Origin: Marinobacter sp050379415
GTDB taxonomy: Bacteria > Pseudomonadota > Gammaproteobacteria > Pseudomonadales > Oleiphilaceae
Length of the DNA stretch: 64,000 bases
Direction: 5' to 3'
Assembly: GCF_050379415.1 (NCBI RefSeq)
Contig: NZ_JBNRLS010000002.1
Location: forward strand, 186,001-250,000
Position 1 is the first letter of the stretch. Every line of letters starts with the position of its first letter. The position numbers and the translations under genes were made by a program. The notes beneath the pieces were generated by a model, which had not been told where the DNA came from, did no database searches, and saw only the letters and a program-made list of their open reading frames with translations. Of this stretch, positions 16,846 to 26,182 are shown piece after piece.

Positions 16846-18060
16846 TTGAGTTCTGTAGATTCCCAGCAGCGGGTTTTGTCGGGCATGCGTCCGACCGGAA
16901 AGCTTCACCTTGGTCATTACCACGGTGTGCTGAAAAACTGGGTCAAACTCCAGCACGAGTATGAGTGCTTCTTCTTCATCGCCGACTGGCATGCCCTGAC
17001 CACCCAGTACGACGATCCCTCGGGCATCGAGCAGAGTGTCTGGGACATGGTGATCGACTGGCTGGCAGCCGGTGTGAACCCGGGGTCCTCCACCATGTTC
17101 ATCCAGTCCCAGGTGCCCGAGCACGCGGAACTGCACTTGCTGCTGTCCATGATCACGCCTCTGGGCTGGCTTGAGCGTATTCCCACCTTCAAGGACCAGC
17201 AGGAGAAACTGCGGGAGAAGGACCTGGCCACCTATGGGTTCCTCGGATACCCGCTGCTCCAGAGCGCCGATATCCTGATTTACCGTGCCGGCAAGGTGCC
17301 GGTGGGTGCCGATCAGGTCTCCCACGTGGAGATCACCCGTGAGATCGCCCGCCGTTTCAACCATATCTATGGCCGGGAGCCGGGCTTCGAGGAGCAGGCG
17401 GAAGGCGCCATCGTCAAGATGGGCAAGAAGAACGCCAAGCTTTATCGTAACCTGAAAAGGCGTTACCAGGAGGAGGGCGATCTCGAGGCCCTGGAAACCG
17501 CCCGTGCACTGCTGAAAGAACAGCAGAACATTTCCCTGGGCGACCGGGAACGTCTGTACGGTTACATTGAGGGCGGCGGCAAGGTCATTCTGCCGGAGCC
17601 CCAGCCACTGCTGACACCGGAATCCAAAATGCCGGGACTGGACGGTCAGAAGATGTCCAAGTCCTACAACAACTACATCGGCCTGCGTGAGGAGCCGGAT
17701 GCGGTCGCTGACAAGGTCCGCACCATGCAGACCGATCCCCAGCGGGTACGCCGAACCGATCCGGGTGAGCCGGAAAAATGTCCGGTCTGGGCACTGCACA
17801 AGATCTATTCCGATGCCGACACCCAGGAGTGGGTGCAGACCGGATGCCGGAGTGCCGGCATCGGTTGCCTCGACTGCAAGAAGCCGCTGATTGATGCCAT
17901 TGTCGAGGAGCAGCGCCCGCTGCACGAACGGGCCCGGGAATACGAGAACAACCCGGACCTGGTGCATTCGATCCTGCAGGAAGGCCGCGAGCATGCCCGG
18001 GATGCAGCCCGTGATACGCTGGAGGAAGTGCGGGCAGCCATGGGGCTGCATTACCGCTAA
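16846..18060 (+). CDS. trpS: Tryptophanyl-tRNA synthetase
   Basis: Charges tRNA-Trp. A class I synthetase with the HIGH-type motif KLHLGHYHG (19-27) and the KMSKS loop at 269-273. It is 404 residues, about 70 longer than E. coli TrpS; the extra material includes a charged insert between about 185 and 260 (YRNLKRRYQEEG, ERLYGYIEGGG). From memory, long forms of this kind occur in pseudomonads and relatives. Translation starts at TTG, with GAAGGAG 8 bases upstream and no closer ATG before the catalytic fold, so the rare start is well supported. It has its own promoter after the suc terminator. Confidence 0.96.
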   Translation: MSSVDSQQRVLSGMRPTGKLHLGHYHGVLKNWVKLQHEYECFFFIADWHALTTQYDDPSGIEQSVWDMVIDWLAAGVNPGSSTMFIQSQVPEHAELHLLLSMITPLGWLERIPTFKDQQEKLREKDLATYGFLGYPLLQSADILIYRAGKVPVGADQVSHVEITREIARRFNHIYGREPGFEEQAEGAIVKMGKKNAKLYRNLKRRYQEEGDLEALETARALLKEQQNISLGDRERLYGYIEGGGKVILPEPQPLLTPESKMPGLDGQKMSKSYNNYIGLREEPDAVADKVRTMQTDPQRVRRTDPGEPEKCPVWALHKIYSDADTQEWVQTGCRSAGIGCLDCKKPLIDAIVEEQRPLHERAREYENNPDLVHSILQEGREHARDAARDTLEEVRAAMGLHYR

Positions 18061-18108
18061 CGATCAGCCGCTGACCCTGTCCCGGTCAGTGTCATCCGAG
18101 GGAAGGCT

Positions 18109-18939
18109 ATGACGGACGATACCAGTACCACGGTAGCGGAAGCAGAACAGGCGCCTGATGAACAGACGCCCCTGGCATTGGTTTCCGGCAAGCCCGTCGT
18201 TGATCTTCCCAAGGACCTGTACATTCCACCCGATGCGCTTGCGGTGTTCCTGGAGGCTTTCGAGGGCCCGCTGGACCTGCTGCTGTACCTGATTCGCCGC
18301 CAGAACATGAATATCCTGGATATTGATGTCAGCGAGATCACCCGGCAGTACATGGACTACATCGGCGCTGTGGAGGCGATGCGATTCGAATTGGCGGCGG
18401 AGTATCTGGTGATGGCCGCCACCCTGGCCGAGATCAAGTCCCGGATGCTGTTGCCGCGTCAGGAGTCCGAGGATGAGGAGGAAGTGGATCCCCGGGCGGA
18501 ACTGATCCGTCGTCTGCAGCAGTACGAGCGTTTCAAGCAGGCTGCCGAGGATATCGACGAGTTGCCCCGGATGGAGCGCGATACGTTCGGCGCATCCGCC
18601 GCATTGCCGAAGCTGCCATCCAGCCAGCCCCATCCCGATGTGGATCTCCGGGAGCTGCTGCTGGCCATGCAGGGGGTACTGAAGCGTGCGGACCTGTTTA
18701 CCAGCCATCACGTGGAGAAGGAAATCCTGTCCACCCGTGAGCGGATGTCACACATCCTTTCGGTGCTGCAGGACGACCGGTTCGTGTCCTTTGAAAGCCT
18801 GTTCACCCCTGAAGAAGGTCGGCTGGGCGTGGTGGTAACCTTCCTGGCCACACTGGAGCTGGTCAAGGAACAGTTGATCGAGGTGGTGCAGGGCGAAACG
18901 CTCGGGCCGATTCACGTACGGGCCCGCGCTGCCAGCTGA
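18109..18939 (+). CDS. scpA: Segregation and condensation protein A (kleisin)
   Basis: The kleisin that bridges the two heads of the SMC condensin. 276 residues: a short disordered start (1-40), then FEGPLDLLLYLIRRQNMNILDIDVSEIT (about 48-75), the hallmark of ScpA, an Asp/Glu-rich middle (about 118-132) and a C-terminal winged-helix part. It acts on the nucleoid with ScpB and Smc, both encoded within the next 6 kb. It lies 48 bases after trpS without a visible terminator, so it may be co-transcribed with it. Confidence 0.95.
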   Translation: MTDDTSTTVAEAEQAPDEQTPLALVSGKPVVDLPKDLYIPPDALAVFLEAFEGPLDLLLYLIRRQNMNILDIDVSEITRQYMDYIGAVEAMRFELAAEYLVMAATLAEIKSRMLLPRQESEDEEEVDPRAELIRRLQQYERFKQAAEDIDELPRMERDTFGASAALPKLPSSQPHPDVDLRELLLAMQGVLKRADLFTSHHVEKEILSTRERMSHILSVLQDDRFVSFESLFTPEEGRLGVVVTFLATLELVKEQLIEVVQGETLGPIHVRARAAS

Positions 18940-18981
18940 ACGTTATCAAGTCCAGAAATACCAAGATACCGGATTCTGATC

Positions 18982-19602
18982 ATGAATGAAGAACATCTGC
19001 TAAGGATTCAGGCCATTGCCGAGGCAGCGCTGCTGGCAGCGGGCAAGCCGCTGTCACTGGAACAGCTCCGGGAACTGTTCGCGGAGGACGAGCGACCGGC
19101 CAGGCAGGTGATGGAGCATGTCATGGTTCAGCTGGAGGCGGCGTGTGAGGGGCGCGGTTTCGAGTTGAAGAAAGTGGCCAGTGGTTACCGGCTTCAGGTT
19201 CGGGAAGAGTATGCCCCCTGGGTCGGACGCCTGTTCGAGGAGAAACCCCAGCGCTACTCCCGGGCCTTGCTGGAAACGCTTGCCCTGATTGCCTACCGGC
19301 AGCCGATAACCCGGGGGGAAATCGAGGATATCCGTGGTGTTACGGTAAGCAGCAATATCATTCGTACCCTGCTTGAGCGAGAGTGGGTGCGCGTTGTCGG
19401 CCACCGGGATGTGCCCGGTCGTCCGGCCATGTACGCCACGACCAAACAATTCCTGGATTACTTCAACCTGACCGGCCTGGATCAGTTGCCGCCACTCTCG
19501 GAAGTGCGGGATCTCGAGGAAATCGGTCGGGAAATCGAGAAGAACATGCAGGGGGAGATCGAGTTTGAGTCCCCCGAATCCAGTCAGCAGACCATTCACT
19601 GA
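18982..19602 (+). CDS. scpB: Segregation and condensation protein B
   Basis: The dimeric winged-helix partner of ScpA in the SMC condensin. 206 residues with two tandem winged-helix domains; the conserved LLETLALIAYRQPITRGEIEDIRGV (about 95-119) and the following RTLLERE, GRP and YGTT-like YATT segments are typical of ScpB. It follows scpA by 42 bases and precedes rluB by 35, an order (scpA-scpB-rluB) common in bacteria. The C-terminal 30 residues are acidic and probably disordered. Confidence 0.95.
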   Translation: MNEEHLLRIQAIAEAALLAAGKPLSLEQLRELFAEDERPARQVMEHVMVQLEAACEGRGFELKKVASGYRLQVREEYAPWVGRLFEEKPQRYSRALLETLALIAYRQPITRGEIEDIRGVTVSSNIIRTLLEREWVRVVGHRDVPGRPAMYATTKQFLDYFNLTGLDQLPPLSEVRDLEEIGREIEKNMQGEIEFESPESSQQTIH

Positions 19603-19637
19603 CCACATACACGTCAGTCATTATCAAGGATTTAACC

Positions 19638-20600
19638 ATGGCGTCAGATCGACCAGGCCAAGGCTCAGCAACACGTCAGGAAAAAGCAAACGCAGACGCC
19701 TCGGAACGGGTGCAGAAACTCCTGGCCCGGGCCGGTGTGGGTTCTCGTCGGGAAATCGAGGGCTGGATGGAAGCGGGCCGGCTTACCGTTAACGGTCAGC
19801 CGGTCAGCCCGGGCCAGAAAGCCACGGCACACGACCGTTATGAGCTGGATGGCAAACGGCTGGACGTCACTGGGGCTGCCGACGTGCTGCGCCGGGTACT
19901 GATCTACAACAAGCCGGAAGGCGAGGTGACCACCCGCAAGGATCCGGAAGGCCGGCCGACGGTGTTTGACCGTCTGCCCAGACTGAAGGACCGACGTTGG
20001 GTATCCATCGGTCGCCTGGATATCAACACCACGGGCCTGGTGCTGTTCACAACCGATGGCGAGTTGGCCAACCGGTTGATGCATCCGTCCAGCGAGATCG
20101 ATCGTGAATACGCCGTGCGTATCTTCGGGGAAGTGGACGAGGCCATGATCGAGCGCCTGATGGAAGGGGTGTTGCTCGAAGACGGGATGGCGAAGTTCAC
20201 TGACATTACACCGGCCGGCGGTTCCGGCATGAACCAGTGGTTCCATGTGACGCTGCTGGAAGGACGCAACCGCGAGGTTCGCCGGCTCTGGGAATCCCAG
20301 GGTGTGAAGGTGAGCCGACTGAAGCGGGTCCGTTACGGGCCGATCTTCCTGCCCAGCCGCCTGACCGTAGGAAAATGGGAAGAACTGGACCAGAAGGCGG
20401 TCGACCTCCTGAGCCGGACCGTGGGTCTTGACCCGGTCCAGATCCCGGCCAAGACTCCGGGCGAAAAGGCGGCCCACGATCGCCGCCGACGCAAGGCGCC
20501 TTCCCGTCCGGGCCGTAAGCCTGGAGCCAATAAATGGCAGGTTGCTGATTCCGCTCCTGAAAAACCGAAAGCGCACCGCCGGCCCAGTTCCCGGAAATAA
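19638..20600 (+). CDS. rluB: 23S rRNA pseudouridine synthase B
   Basis: Isomerises a uridine in helix 80 of 23S rRNA (U2605 in E. coli). 320 residues: a charged start, an S4 RNA-binding domain (about 20-70, ERVQKLLARAGVGSRREIE), and the RsuA-type catalytic domain with IGRLDINTTGLVLFT, where D128 is the catalytic Asp. The last 50 residues form a basic, Pro/Arg-rich tail expected to bind rRNA. RsuA and RluE are the main alternatives, but the length, basic tail and scpAB neighbourhood favour RluB. Confidence 0.92.
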   Translation: MASDRPGQGSATRQEKANADASERVQKLLARAGVGSRREIEGWMEAGRLTVNGQPVSPGQKATAHDRYELDGKRLDVTGAADVLRRVLIYNKPEGEVTTRKDPEGRPTVFDRLPRLKDRRWVSIGRLDINTTGLVLFTTDGELANRLMHPSSEIDREYAVRIFGEVDEAMIERLMEGVLLEDGMAKFTDITPAGGSGMNQWFHVTLLEGRNREVRRLWESQGVKVSRLKRVRYGPIFLPSRLTVGKWEELDQKAVDLLSRTVGLDPVQIPAKTPGEKAAHDRRRRKAPSRPGRKPGANKWQVADSAPEKPKAHRRPSSRK

Positions 20601-20734
20601 ACCAGGAGAGAGTCCCCGGGGAAATCCGGAGTGGGGCAATCAAAATGTCGGACAAGGGGGTGGGACCAGTGCAAGCCTGTGCTAAACTCCAGCGCTTGTG
20701 ACTGTATTCACCCGGGAAGTGAGCGCCAGAATTT

Positions 20735-21418
20735 ATGAGGTTTCAGGCTCCTGAAAGTTTGTCCGAACAGATTGCCCAGCACCTGGGGCAAAGGATCATC
20801 ACCCGTGATCTCAAACCAGGCGAACGAATCCAGGAACTCAAGGTCGCCGGCGACCTGAATGTGAGCCGCGGCTCCGTCCGTGAGGCCCTGCTGATCATGC
20901 AGCGGCGCCACCTGGTGGAGATCTTCCCCCGCCGTGGTGCCGTGGTCTCGGGCCTGACGGCTGACAGCGTCAACAACCTCTACGATATCTACATTGATCT
21001 CCTGTGCATGCTGGGGCGCAAGGTCCTTGAACGCTGGTCCGGCGAGGAACTGGGCGGCGTCATGGGCCAGGTCCGGGAACTGCAGGCGGTTATCGACGCC
21101 CTCAACTCCAACAGTGCCGACGCGGCGGAACAGGTGATCGACGCCGGCTTCGGTGTCATGCGCTATGCCTACCGCCTGGTGGAGAACCCGTTCCTTGAGG
21201 AAACCCTCGAGAACTTCCGGCCGGCCATCAGCCGCACCTACTTTGTGGCGTTGGAACATTTCCGGGAAGAAATTGACGAGACGGCGACTTTCTTCCGCCA
21301 ATTGGCGGATGCGGCCACGGCCGGCGATGCAGACCGTCTCCAGGCGGCCATCCAGGCCTTCGGTGAGCACCAGCGCCAGCAGGTCCTGAGTATTCTCAGG
21401 GAGGAGGAGAGCGCCTGA
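20735..21418 (+). CDS. GntR-family transcriptional regulator (FCD type)
   Basis: A 227-residue DNA-binding regulator. Residues 1-75 form a GntR winged helix (LSEQIAQHLGQRIITRDLKPGERI, then NVSRGSVREALLIMQRRHLVEIFPRRGAVV) and residues 85-225 are an all-helical ligand-binding domain of the FCD/FadR kind. The ligand is unknown; FCD proteins often bind small carboxylates, sometimes with a metal. It ends 1 base before smc, so it is probably translated with it. The same arrangement (regulator, smc, zipA, ligA) is what I recall from Pseudomonas aeruginosa PA1526-PA1529, so the link to smc looks ancient even though no role in condensation is known. Confidence 0.88.
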   Translation: MRFQAPESLSEQIAQHLGQRIITRDLKPGERIQELKVAGDLNVSRGSVREALLIMQRRHLVEIFPRRGAVVSGLTADSVNNLYDIYIDLLCMLGRKVLERWSGEELGGVMGQVRELQAVIDALNSNSADAAEQVIDAGFGVMRYAYRLVENPFLEETLENFRPAISRTYFVALEHFREEIDETATFFRQLADAATAGDADRLQAAIQAFGEHQRQQVLSILREEESA

Positions 21419-21419
21419 T

Positions 21420-24400
21420 ATGCGCCTGAAGTCCATCAAACTCTCCGGTTTCAAGTCCTTTGTCGACCCGACGACGGTGCCGTTTCCCTCCAACATGACC
21501 GCGGTGGTGGGACCGAACGGCTGTGGCAAGTCGAACATCATTGACGCGGTGCGCTGGGTCATGGGGGAAAGCTCTGCCAAGTATCTGCGTGGCGAATCCA
21601 TGACCGACGTTATCTTCAACGGCTCCAGTGCCCGCAAGCCCGTCGGCCAGGCATCCATCGAACTGGTTTTTGACAACAGCGACGGCTCCGCGCCGGGAGA
21701 GTTTGCCCGCTTCAACGAAATTTCCGTGCGCCGGCGGGTGTCCCGGGAAGGCCAGTCCGAATACTTCATGAATGGCGCCAAATGCCGTCGCCGTGACATC
21801 ACCGATCTGTTCCTGGGTACCGGTCTCGGACCCCGAAGCTATGCCATCATCGAGCAGGGGATGATCTCCCGGCTGATCGAGGCCAAACCTGAAGAGCTCC
21901 GGGTCTATATCGAGGAAGCGGCGGGTATTTCCAAGTACAAGGAACGGCGCCGGGAAACCGAGAACCGGATCCGTCGTACCCAGGAAAATCTGGAACGCCT
22001 GACCGATCTCCGGGATGAGCTTTCCAGACAGCTGCAGCATCTTGAACGCCAGGCCGCTGCTGCCGAGAAGTACAAGGCCTACAAGCAGGAAGAACGCCAG
22101 AAGAAGGCGGAGCTGACAGTGCTGCGCTGGCAGTCCCTGGATAATGATCTGCAGACCTGGCGTGGCAAGATCCGGGACACCGAGCTTGAGCTTGAAAAAC
22201 AGCTGACCGAACGGGTCAGCCTGGAAACCTCCCTGGAATCGCTCCGGGACAGTCATCAGGACCGCACCGAACATTTCAACCGCGCCCAGGCCCGCTACTA
22301 CGAGGCCGGCGCCGATATTGCCCGTATCGAACAGAGCCTGGAACACCAGCGCGAGCGTAGCCGCCAGACGGCCACGGAACTGGACCAGGCGATGGCTAAC
22401 GAGCGTGAGCTGGCGCGGGAGCTGGAGCAGGACGAGGAAAAACTGGCCGGTATCCAGGAAGAACTGGACATGATGGAGCCGGAACAGGAAGCCCTGGCGA
22501 TCCGTTCCGAGGAGTCCGGTGAGAAACTCCAGCAGGCCGAAGATGCCATGAGCGACTGGCAGCACAAATGGGAAGACTTCAGTACCCGTTCTTCCGATGC
22601 CCGCCGTCAGGCCGAGCTGGCCCAGTCCCGGATCCGGTCCCTGGAAGATGCCATCGAACAGCTCCGGAACCGTAGCCGGAAACTGGAGGACGAGCGTGAA
22701 CTGCTCGAAGGCCAGATGGACCGGGCCGAACTGGAAGGCCTGTTGGAGCAACAGGAGACCCTGGAGCTCCAGCGGGAAGAAGCCTCCGAGCGCATTGCGG
22801 ATATCCAGGACGAACTCTACGAAGCCCGCCAGCAACAGCGGGAAGCCGAAAATGTTCTTTCAGACGAACGCCAGCGGGTCCAGAGCCTCCGGGCGTCCCT
22901 CGAGTCGCAGCAGGCGTTGCTGGATGAACAATTGGGTAGCCAGGATGATCGGCTGCAGTCCTGGCTCTCCGATCACGACCTGATGGATGCTCCCCGTGTG
23001 GCCTCCCGCCTCCGGATTGACGACGGCTGGGAATTTGCTGTGGAGCAGGTCATCGGCCGGTTCACCCAGGGTCTGGCCTTGCCGGGCATCTCCGAACTCT
23101 CCGGTGCCATGGCGGACGCCCCGCGGGGACTGGCGGTGGTTGAGGACCGTTCCGGGAATACCGGCAGCGATAGCGGGCTTGCTGCAAGGGTCTCTGGCGT
23201 TCCGGCGGTAACCGCGATGCTCGACGGAATCGACACCGCTGAAAATCTGGATGAGGCGCTGGCCTCGCGCGCAAGCCTTGGCGCAGGGCAGAGTCTGATC
23301 ACCCGGGAAGGTATCTGGGTCGCCCGTGACTGGATCCTGATGCCGGACTCGGACGCCGGCCAGGTGGGGGTGATTGAGCGCCAGAAAAAGGTAGCCGAAC
23401 TGACGGAACAGCTTGCCAGCGCCGAGGAAGCCATGGAGGTGTCAAGCGAACGCCTGGAGCAGCTCCAGGAACGTGCCGAACGGGCTGAAACAACCCGCGA
23501 GGACGCTCAGGCGAAGCTGTCCGAAGCCGAGCGCGAACTCAGCAGTCTCGGCTCGCGGATCTCCGGCCTCAAGGCACGGGCCGAGCAGATCGATGCCCGT
23601 CTGCAACGGATTACCGAGGATCGCGAGGACGTCGCCGTGAGCCTTGAGGACCAGCAGGAAAGCCTGCAGATGGCCCGGGAGGAATGGCAGCAGGCACTGG
23701 CTTCTACGGAGGACAGTGACGAAGAAAAGGAACGGTTGCTGGAACAGAGAGACACACTCCGGGAGAACCTGGACCGCCTGCGCCAGGAGGCCCGTCACGA
23801 CCGCGACCATGCCCACCAGCTGCAGCTACAGCTCCAGACCCTGAATAGTCAGCGCGAGGGTCTGAAACAGACCATTGACCGGATGCAGCTCCAGAAGGAA
23901 CGGATCCAGGAGCGCCTCGAGATCCTGCGGGAAGCGCGGGAGAGTGCCGAGGAGCCCATGGAAGACCTGCAAATGCAGCTCGAAGGCTTACTGGACCGAC
24001 GGCTGGCGGAAGAGGAAAAACTGGGTGCAGCCCGGGACTCCCTGGAAGAGATTGACCGGGAGGTCCGTGAGAAGGAGCAGGCCCGCAGCCGCATTGATCA
24101 CGAAATCCAGGATGTCCGCGCCCGGCTGGAGAAACTCAAGATGGAGTCCCAGGCACTGGAGATCCGGTCCGGCAACCACATCGAGCAGCTCACCGAACTG
24201 GATGTGAAGCTGCAGGAAGTACTGGAGCAGTTGCCGGAAGGCGCCAACGAGAAGGACTGGGCCGAGGAGCTTGAGAAAATCGGCAACCGGATTCAGCGGC
24301 TCGGAGCCATCAACCTGGCGGCCATCGAGGAGTATCAGGTCCAGAGCGAACGCAAGACCTATCTGGACAGCCAGCACGAAGACCTGATGGAAGCCCTGGA

Positions 24401-24914
24401 AACGCTGGACAACGCGATCCGGAAGATCGACCGGGAAACCCGCCAGCGCTTCAAGGAAACCTTCGACCAGGTCAACGGCGGCCTGCAGGCACTGTTCCCG
24501 AAAGTGTTCGGGGGCGGTAATGCCTATCTGGAGCTGACCGGCGAGGATTTGCTGGAAACCGGTGTCGCCATCATGGCTCGGCCCCCGGGCAAGAAGAACA
24601 GCACCATCCATCTGCTTTCCGGTGGTGAGAAAGCCCTGACGGCGATCGCACTGGTGTTCTCCATTTTCCAGCTCAACCCGGCCCCGTTCTGTATGCTCGA
24701 TGAGGTGGATGCGCCGCTGGACGATGCCAACGTCGGCCGCTACGCCAATATGGTCAAGGAGATGTCAAAGCAGGTGCAGTTCATCTACATTACCCACAAC
24801 AAGATCGCCATGGAGATGGCGGACCAGTTGATGGGGGTGACCATGCACGAACCGGGTTGTTCGCGGCTGGTGTCCGTGGATGTGGAGGAAGCCGCAGCCC
24901 TGGCCGACGCCTGA
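21420..24914 (+). CDS. smc: Chromosome segregation ATPase SMC
   Basis: The long ATPase of the condensin, acting on the nucleoid with ScpA and ScpB. 1164 residues in the usual order: N-terminal head with Walker A GPNGCGKS at 31-38, a long coiled coil (about 170-510), a hinge (about 515-650) with WEFAVEQVIGRF, a second coiled coil (about 660-1000), and a C-terminal head with signature LLSGGEKALTAIAL (near 1064) and Walker B FCMLDEVDAPLDD (near 1089). Gln/Glu-rich heptads dominate the coils. It starts 1 base after the GntR-type gene. The presence of smc and scpAB indicates an SMC-ScpAB system. Confidence 0.97.
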   Translation: MRLKSIKLSGFKSFVDPTTVPFPSNMTAVVGPNGCGKSNIIDAVRWVMGESSAKYLRGESMTDVIFNGSSARKPVGQASIELVFDNSDGSAPGEFARFNEISVRRRVSREGQSEYFMNGAKCRRRDITDLFLGTGLGPRSYAIIEQGMISRLIEAKPEELRVYIEEAAGISKYKERRRETENRIRRTQENLERLTDLRDELSRQLQHLERQAAAAEKYKAYKQEERQKKAELTVLRWQSLDNDLQTWRGKIRDTELELEKQLTERVSLETSLESLRDSHQDRTEHFNRAQARYYEAGADIARIEQSLEHQRERSRQTATELDQAMANERELARELEQDEEKLAGIQEELDMMEPEQEALAIRSEESGEKLQQAEDAMSDWQHKWEDFSTRSSDARRQAELAQSRIRSLEDAIEQLRNRSRKLEDERELLEGQMDRAELEGLLEQQETLELQREEASERIADIQDELYEARQQQREAENVLSDERQRVQSLRASLESQQALLDEQLGSQDDRLQSWLSDHDLMDAPRVASRLRIDDGWEFAVEQVIGRFTQGLALPGISELSGAMADAPRGLAVVEDRSGNTGSDSGLAARVSGVPAVTAMLDGIDTAENLDEALASRASLGAGQSLITREGIWVARDWILMPDSDAGQVGVIERQKKVAELTEQLASAEEAMEVSSERLEQLQERAERAETTREDAQAKLSEAERELSSLGSRISGLKARAEQIDARLQRITEDREDVAVSLEDQQESLQMAREEWQQALASTEDSDEEKERLLEQRDTLRENLDRLRQEARHDRDHAHQLQLQLQTLNSQREGLKQTIDRMQLQKERIQERLEILREARESAEEPMEDLQMQLEGLLDRRLAEEEKLGAARDSLEEIDREVREKEQARSRIDHEIQDVRARLEKLKMESQALEIRSGNHIEQLTELDVKLQEVLEQLPEGANEKDWAEELEKIGNRIQRLGAINLAAIEEYQVQSERKTYLDSQHEDLMEALETLDNAIRKIDRETRQRFKETFDQVNGGLQALFPKVFGGGNAYLELTGEDLLETGVAIMARPPGKKNSTIHLLSGGEKALTAIALVFSIFQLNPAPFCMLDEVDAPLDDANVGRYANMVKEMSKQVQFIYITHNKIAMEMADQLMGVTMHEPGCSRLVSVDVEEAAALADA

Positions 24915-24975
24915 TGCCGGAACTGGTTGAATTGCCATCAAGGATGACAAAAATGCCATCTGGCCCGGCTGCGCG

Positions 24976-25004
24976 TTGTATTCATTACAGGCTTTTCTTA
25001 GAGT
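24976..25004 (+). promoter_or_regulatory. Weak candidate promoter for zipA
   Basis: TTGTAT (24976-24981), a 17-base spacer and TAGAGT (24999-25004) in the 128-base smc-zipA gap. The match is modest. Confidence 0.3.
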
Positions 25005-25042
25005 AGCAACATTATTGAACCTGCAGACAGGACGACAGCACT

Positions 25043-26110
25043 ATGTCTCTTAGGGAATGGTTAATCGCCATAGGTACCCTGGTTATTCTCGGCATCGTGA
25101 TCGATGGTATTCGTCGGATGCGCCGGGCTCGGAAAGAGTCCATGGCCATTTCGTCGGGGATGGGGGCAGATGACCTCGACGAATCTCCTCTCGAAGAGGA
25201 GTACAACCCCGAATTGCCCAATGGCGGTGCCCGGACGATCTCCCGTGACGTCCTGGAAGAGCGGGGTTACGTCAAACCCGAAAAATCCAGCCGCTTCGGC
25301 AATCCGCCGCCCAAACCGACCCGGCCGGCGAAGGAAACCCGCAAACCCGAACAGCCCGCTGAGCCTGAACCCGAAATGCCGGAGGAAGAGCAGCTGTCTT
25401 CTGCCGATCAGGATGACTACCTCCAGGATGCCGGCTGGGGCGCCCGTGACGATGAATCGTTTGATGATGGTATTATCGGCGAGCCCCGCACTGTGGCGCC
25501 AGAACCAGCGCCCCGGCCTGCAGAGCCCGAGGTCACTGAAGAGCCCCGGGGTGCCAGAAAAGCGGAGACAGAAAATGCTCCCCCCATTGTCACCAGTGAG
25601 GTTGAGGAGGACACCGCCCGGAGAACCCCCACCGCGCGTCGTTCTGACCAGCCACTGGCCGGAGCCAACCGTCCCGAGGCCCGGGAAGTGATTGTGATCA
25701 ACATACTCGCCCGCAGTGGCGAAGAGTTTACTGGTACCGCGCTCAAGAAACTGTTCGAGGCGTGCGGGCTTGAACATGGTGATATGGACATTTATCACCG
25801 CCACGAGGAAGCGGACACCACCAGCCCGGTGCAGTTCAGTGTGGCCAATGCGGTGGAACCCGGCACCTTCAAGCCCTCCGACATTCCGGGCATGAAGACG
25901 CCCGGGATCAGCTTCTTCATGAGCCTGCCCGGTCCGTCCAAGCCCCTTCAGGCCTTCGATTTCATGCTGGAGACCGCCCAGGCGGTGGTTCGTAACCTGG
26001 GAGGTGAACTCAAGGACGAACGACGCAGTGTGATGACGCCCCAGACCATCGAGCATTGTCGCCAGCGCATCCGCGAGTTCGAGCGCAAGCAGCGATCCCA
26101 GCGGGTCTGA
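25043..26110 (+). CDS. zipA: Cell division protein ZipA
   Basis: Anchors the FtsZ ring to the inner membrane. 355 residues: one N-terminal membrane helix (about 5-22, REWLIAIGTLVILGIVI) followed by a basic patch, a long Pro/Glu/Arg-rich linker (about 45-210) and the C-terminal FtsZ-binding domain (about 215-345) with REVIVINILAR, FFMSLPGP and the final helix pairs. It lies between smc and ligA as in Pseudomonas. An intrinsic terminator follows at 26132-26159, so ligA is probably served mainly by its own start or by readthrough. Confidence 0.95.
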   Translation: MSLREWLIAIGTLVILGIVIDGIRRMRRARKESMAISSGMGADDLDESPLEEEYNPELPNGGARTISRDVLEERGYVKPEKSSRFGNPPPKPTRPAKETRKPEQPAEPEPEMPEEEQLSSADQDDYLQDAGWGARDDESFDDGIIGEPRTVAPEPAPRPAEPEVTEEPRGARKAETENAPPIVTSEVEEDTARRTPTARRSDQPLAGANRPEAREVIVINILARSGEEFTGTALKKLFEACGLEHGDMDIYHRHEEADTTSPVQFSVANAVEPGTFKPSDIPGMKTPGISFFMSLPGPSKPLQAFDFMLETAQAVVRNLGGELKDERRSVMTPQTIEHCRQRIREFERKQRSQRV

Positions 26111-26131
26111 GGGTCGTAACACCGAAAGCGT

Positions 26132-26159
26132 AATGCCCGGCACTGGTCCGGGCATTTTT
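26132..26159 (+). terminator. zipA terminator
   Basis: AATGCCCGG (26132-26140) pairs with CCGGGCATT (26148-26156) around a 7-base loop, followed by a T-run, 21 bases after the zipA stop. Confidence 0.85.
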
Positions 26160-26182
26160 GTGACAGCCGAGAGTGCCCATTG

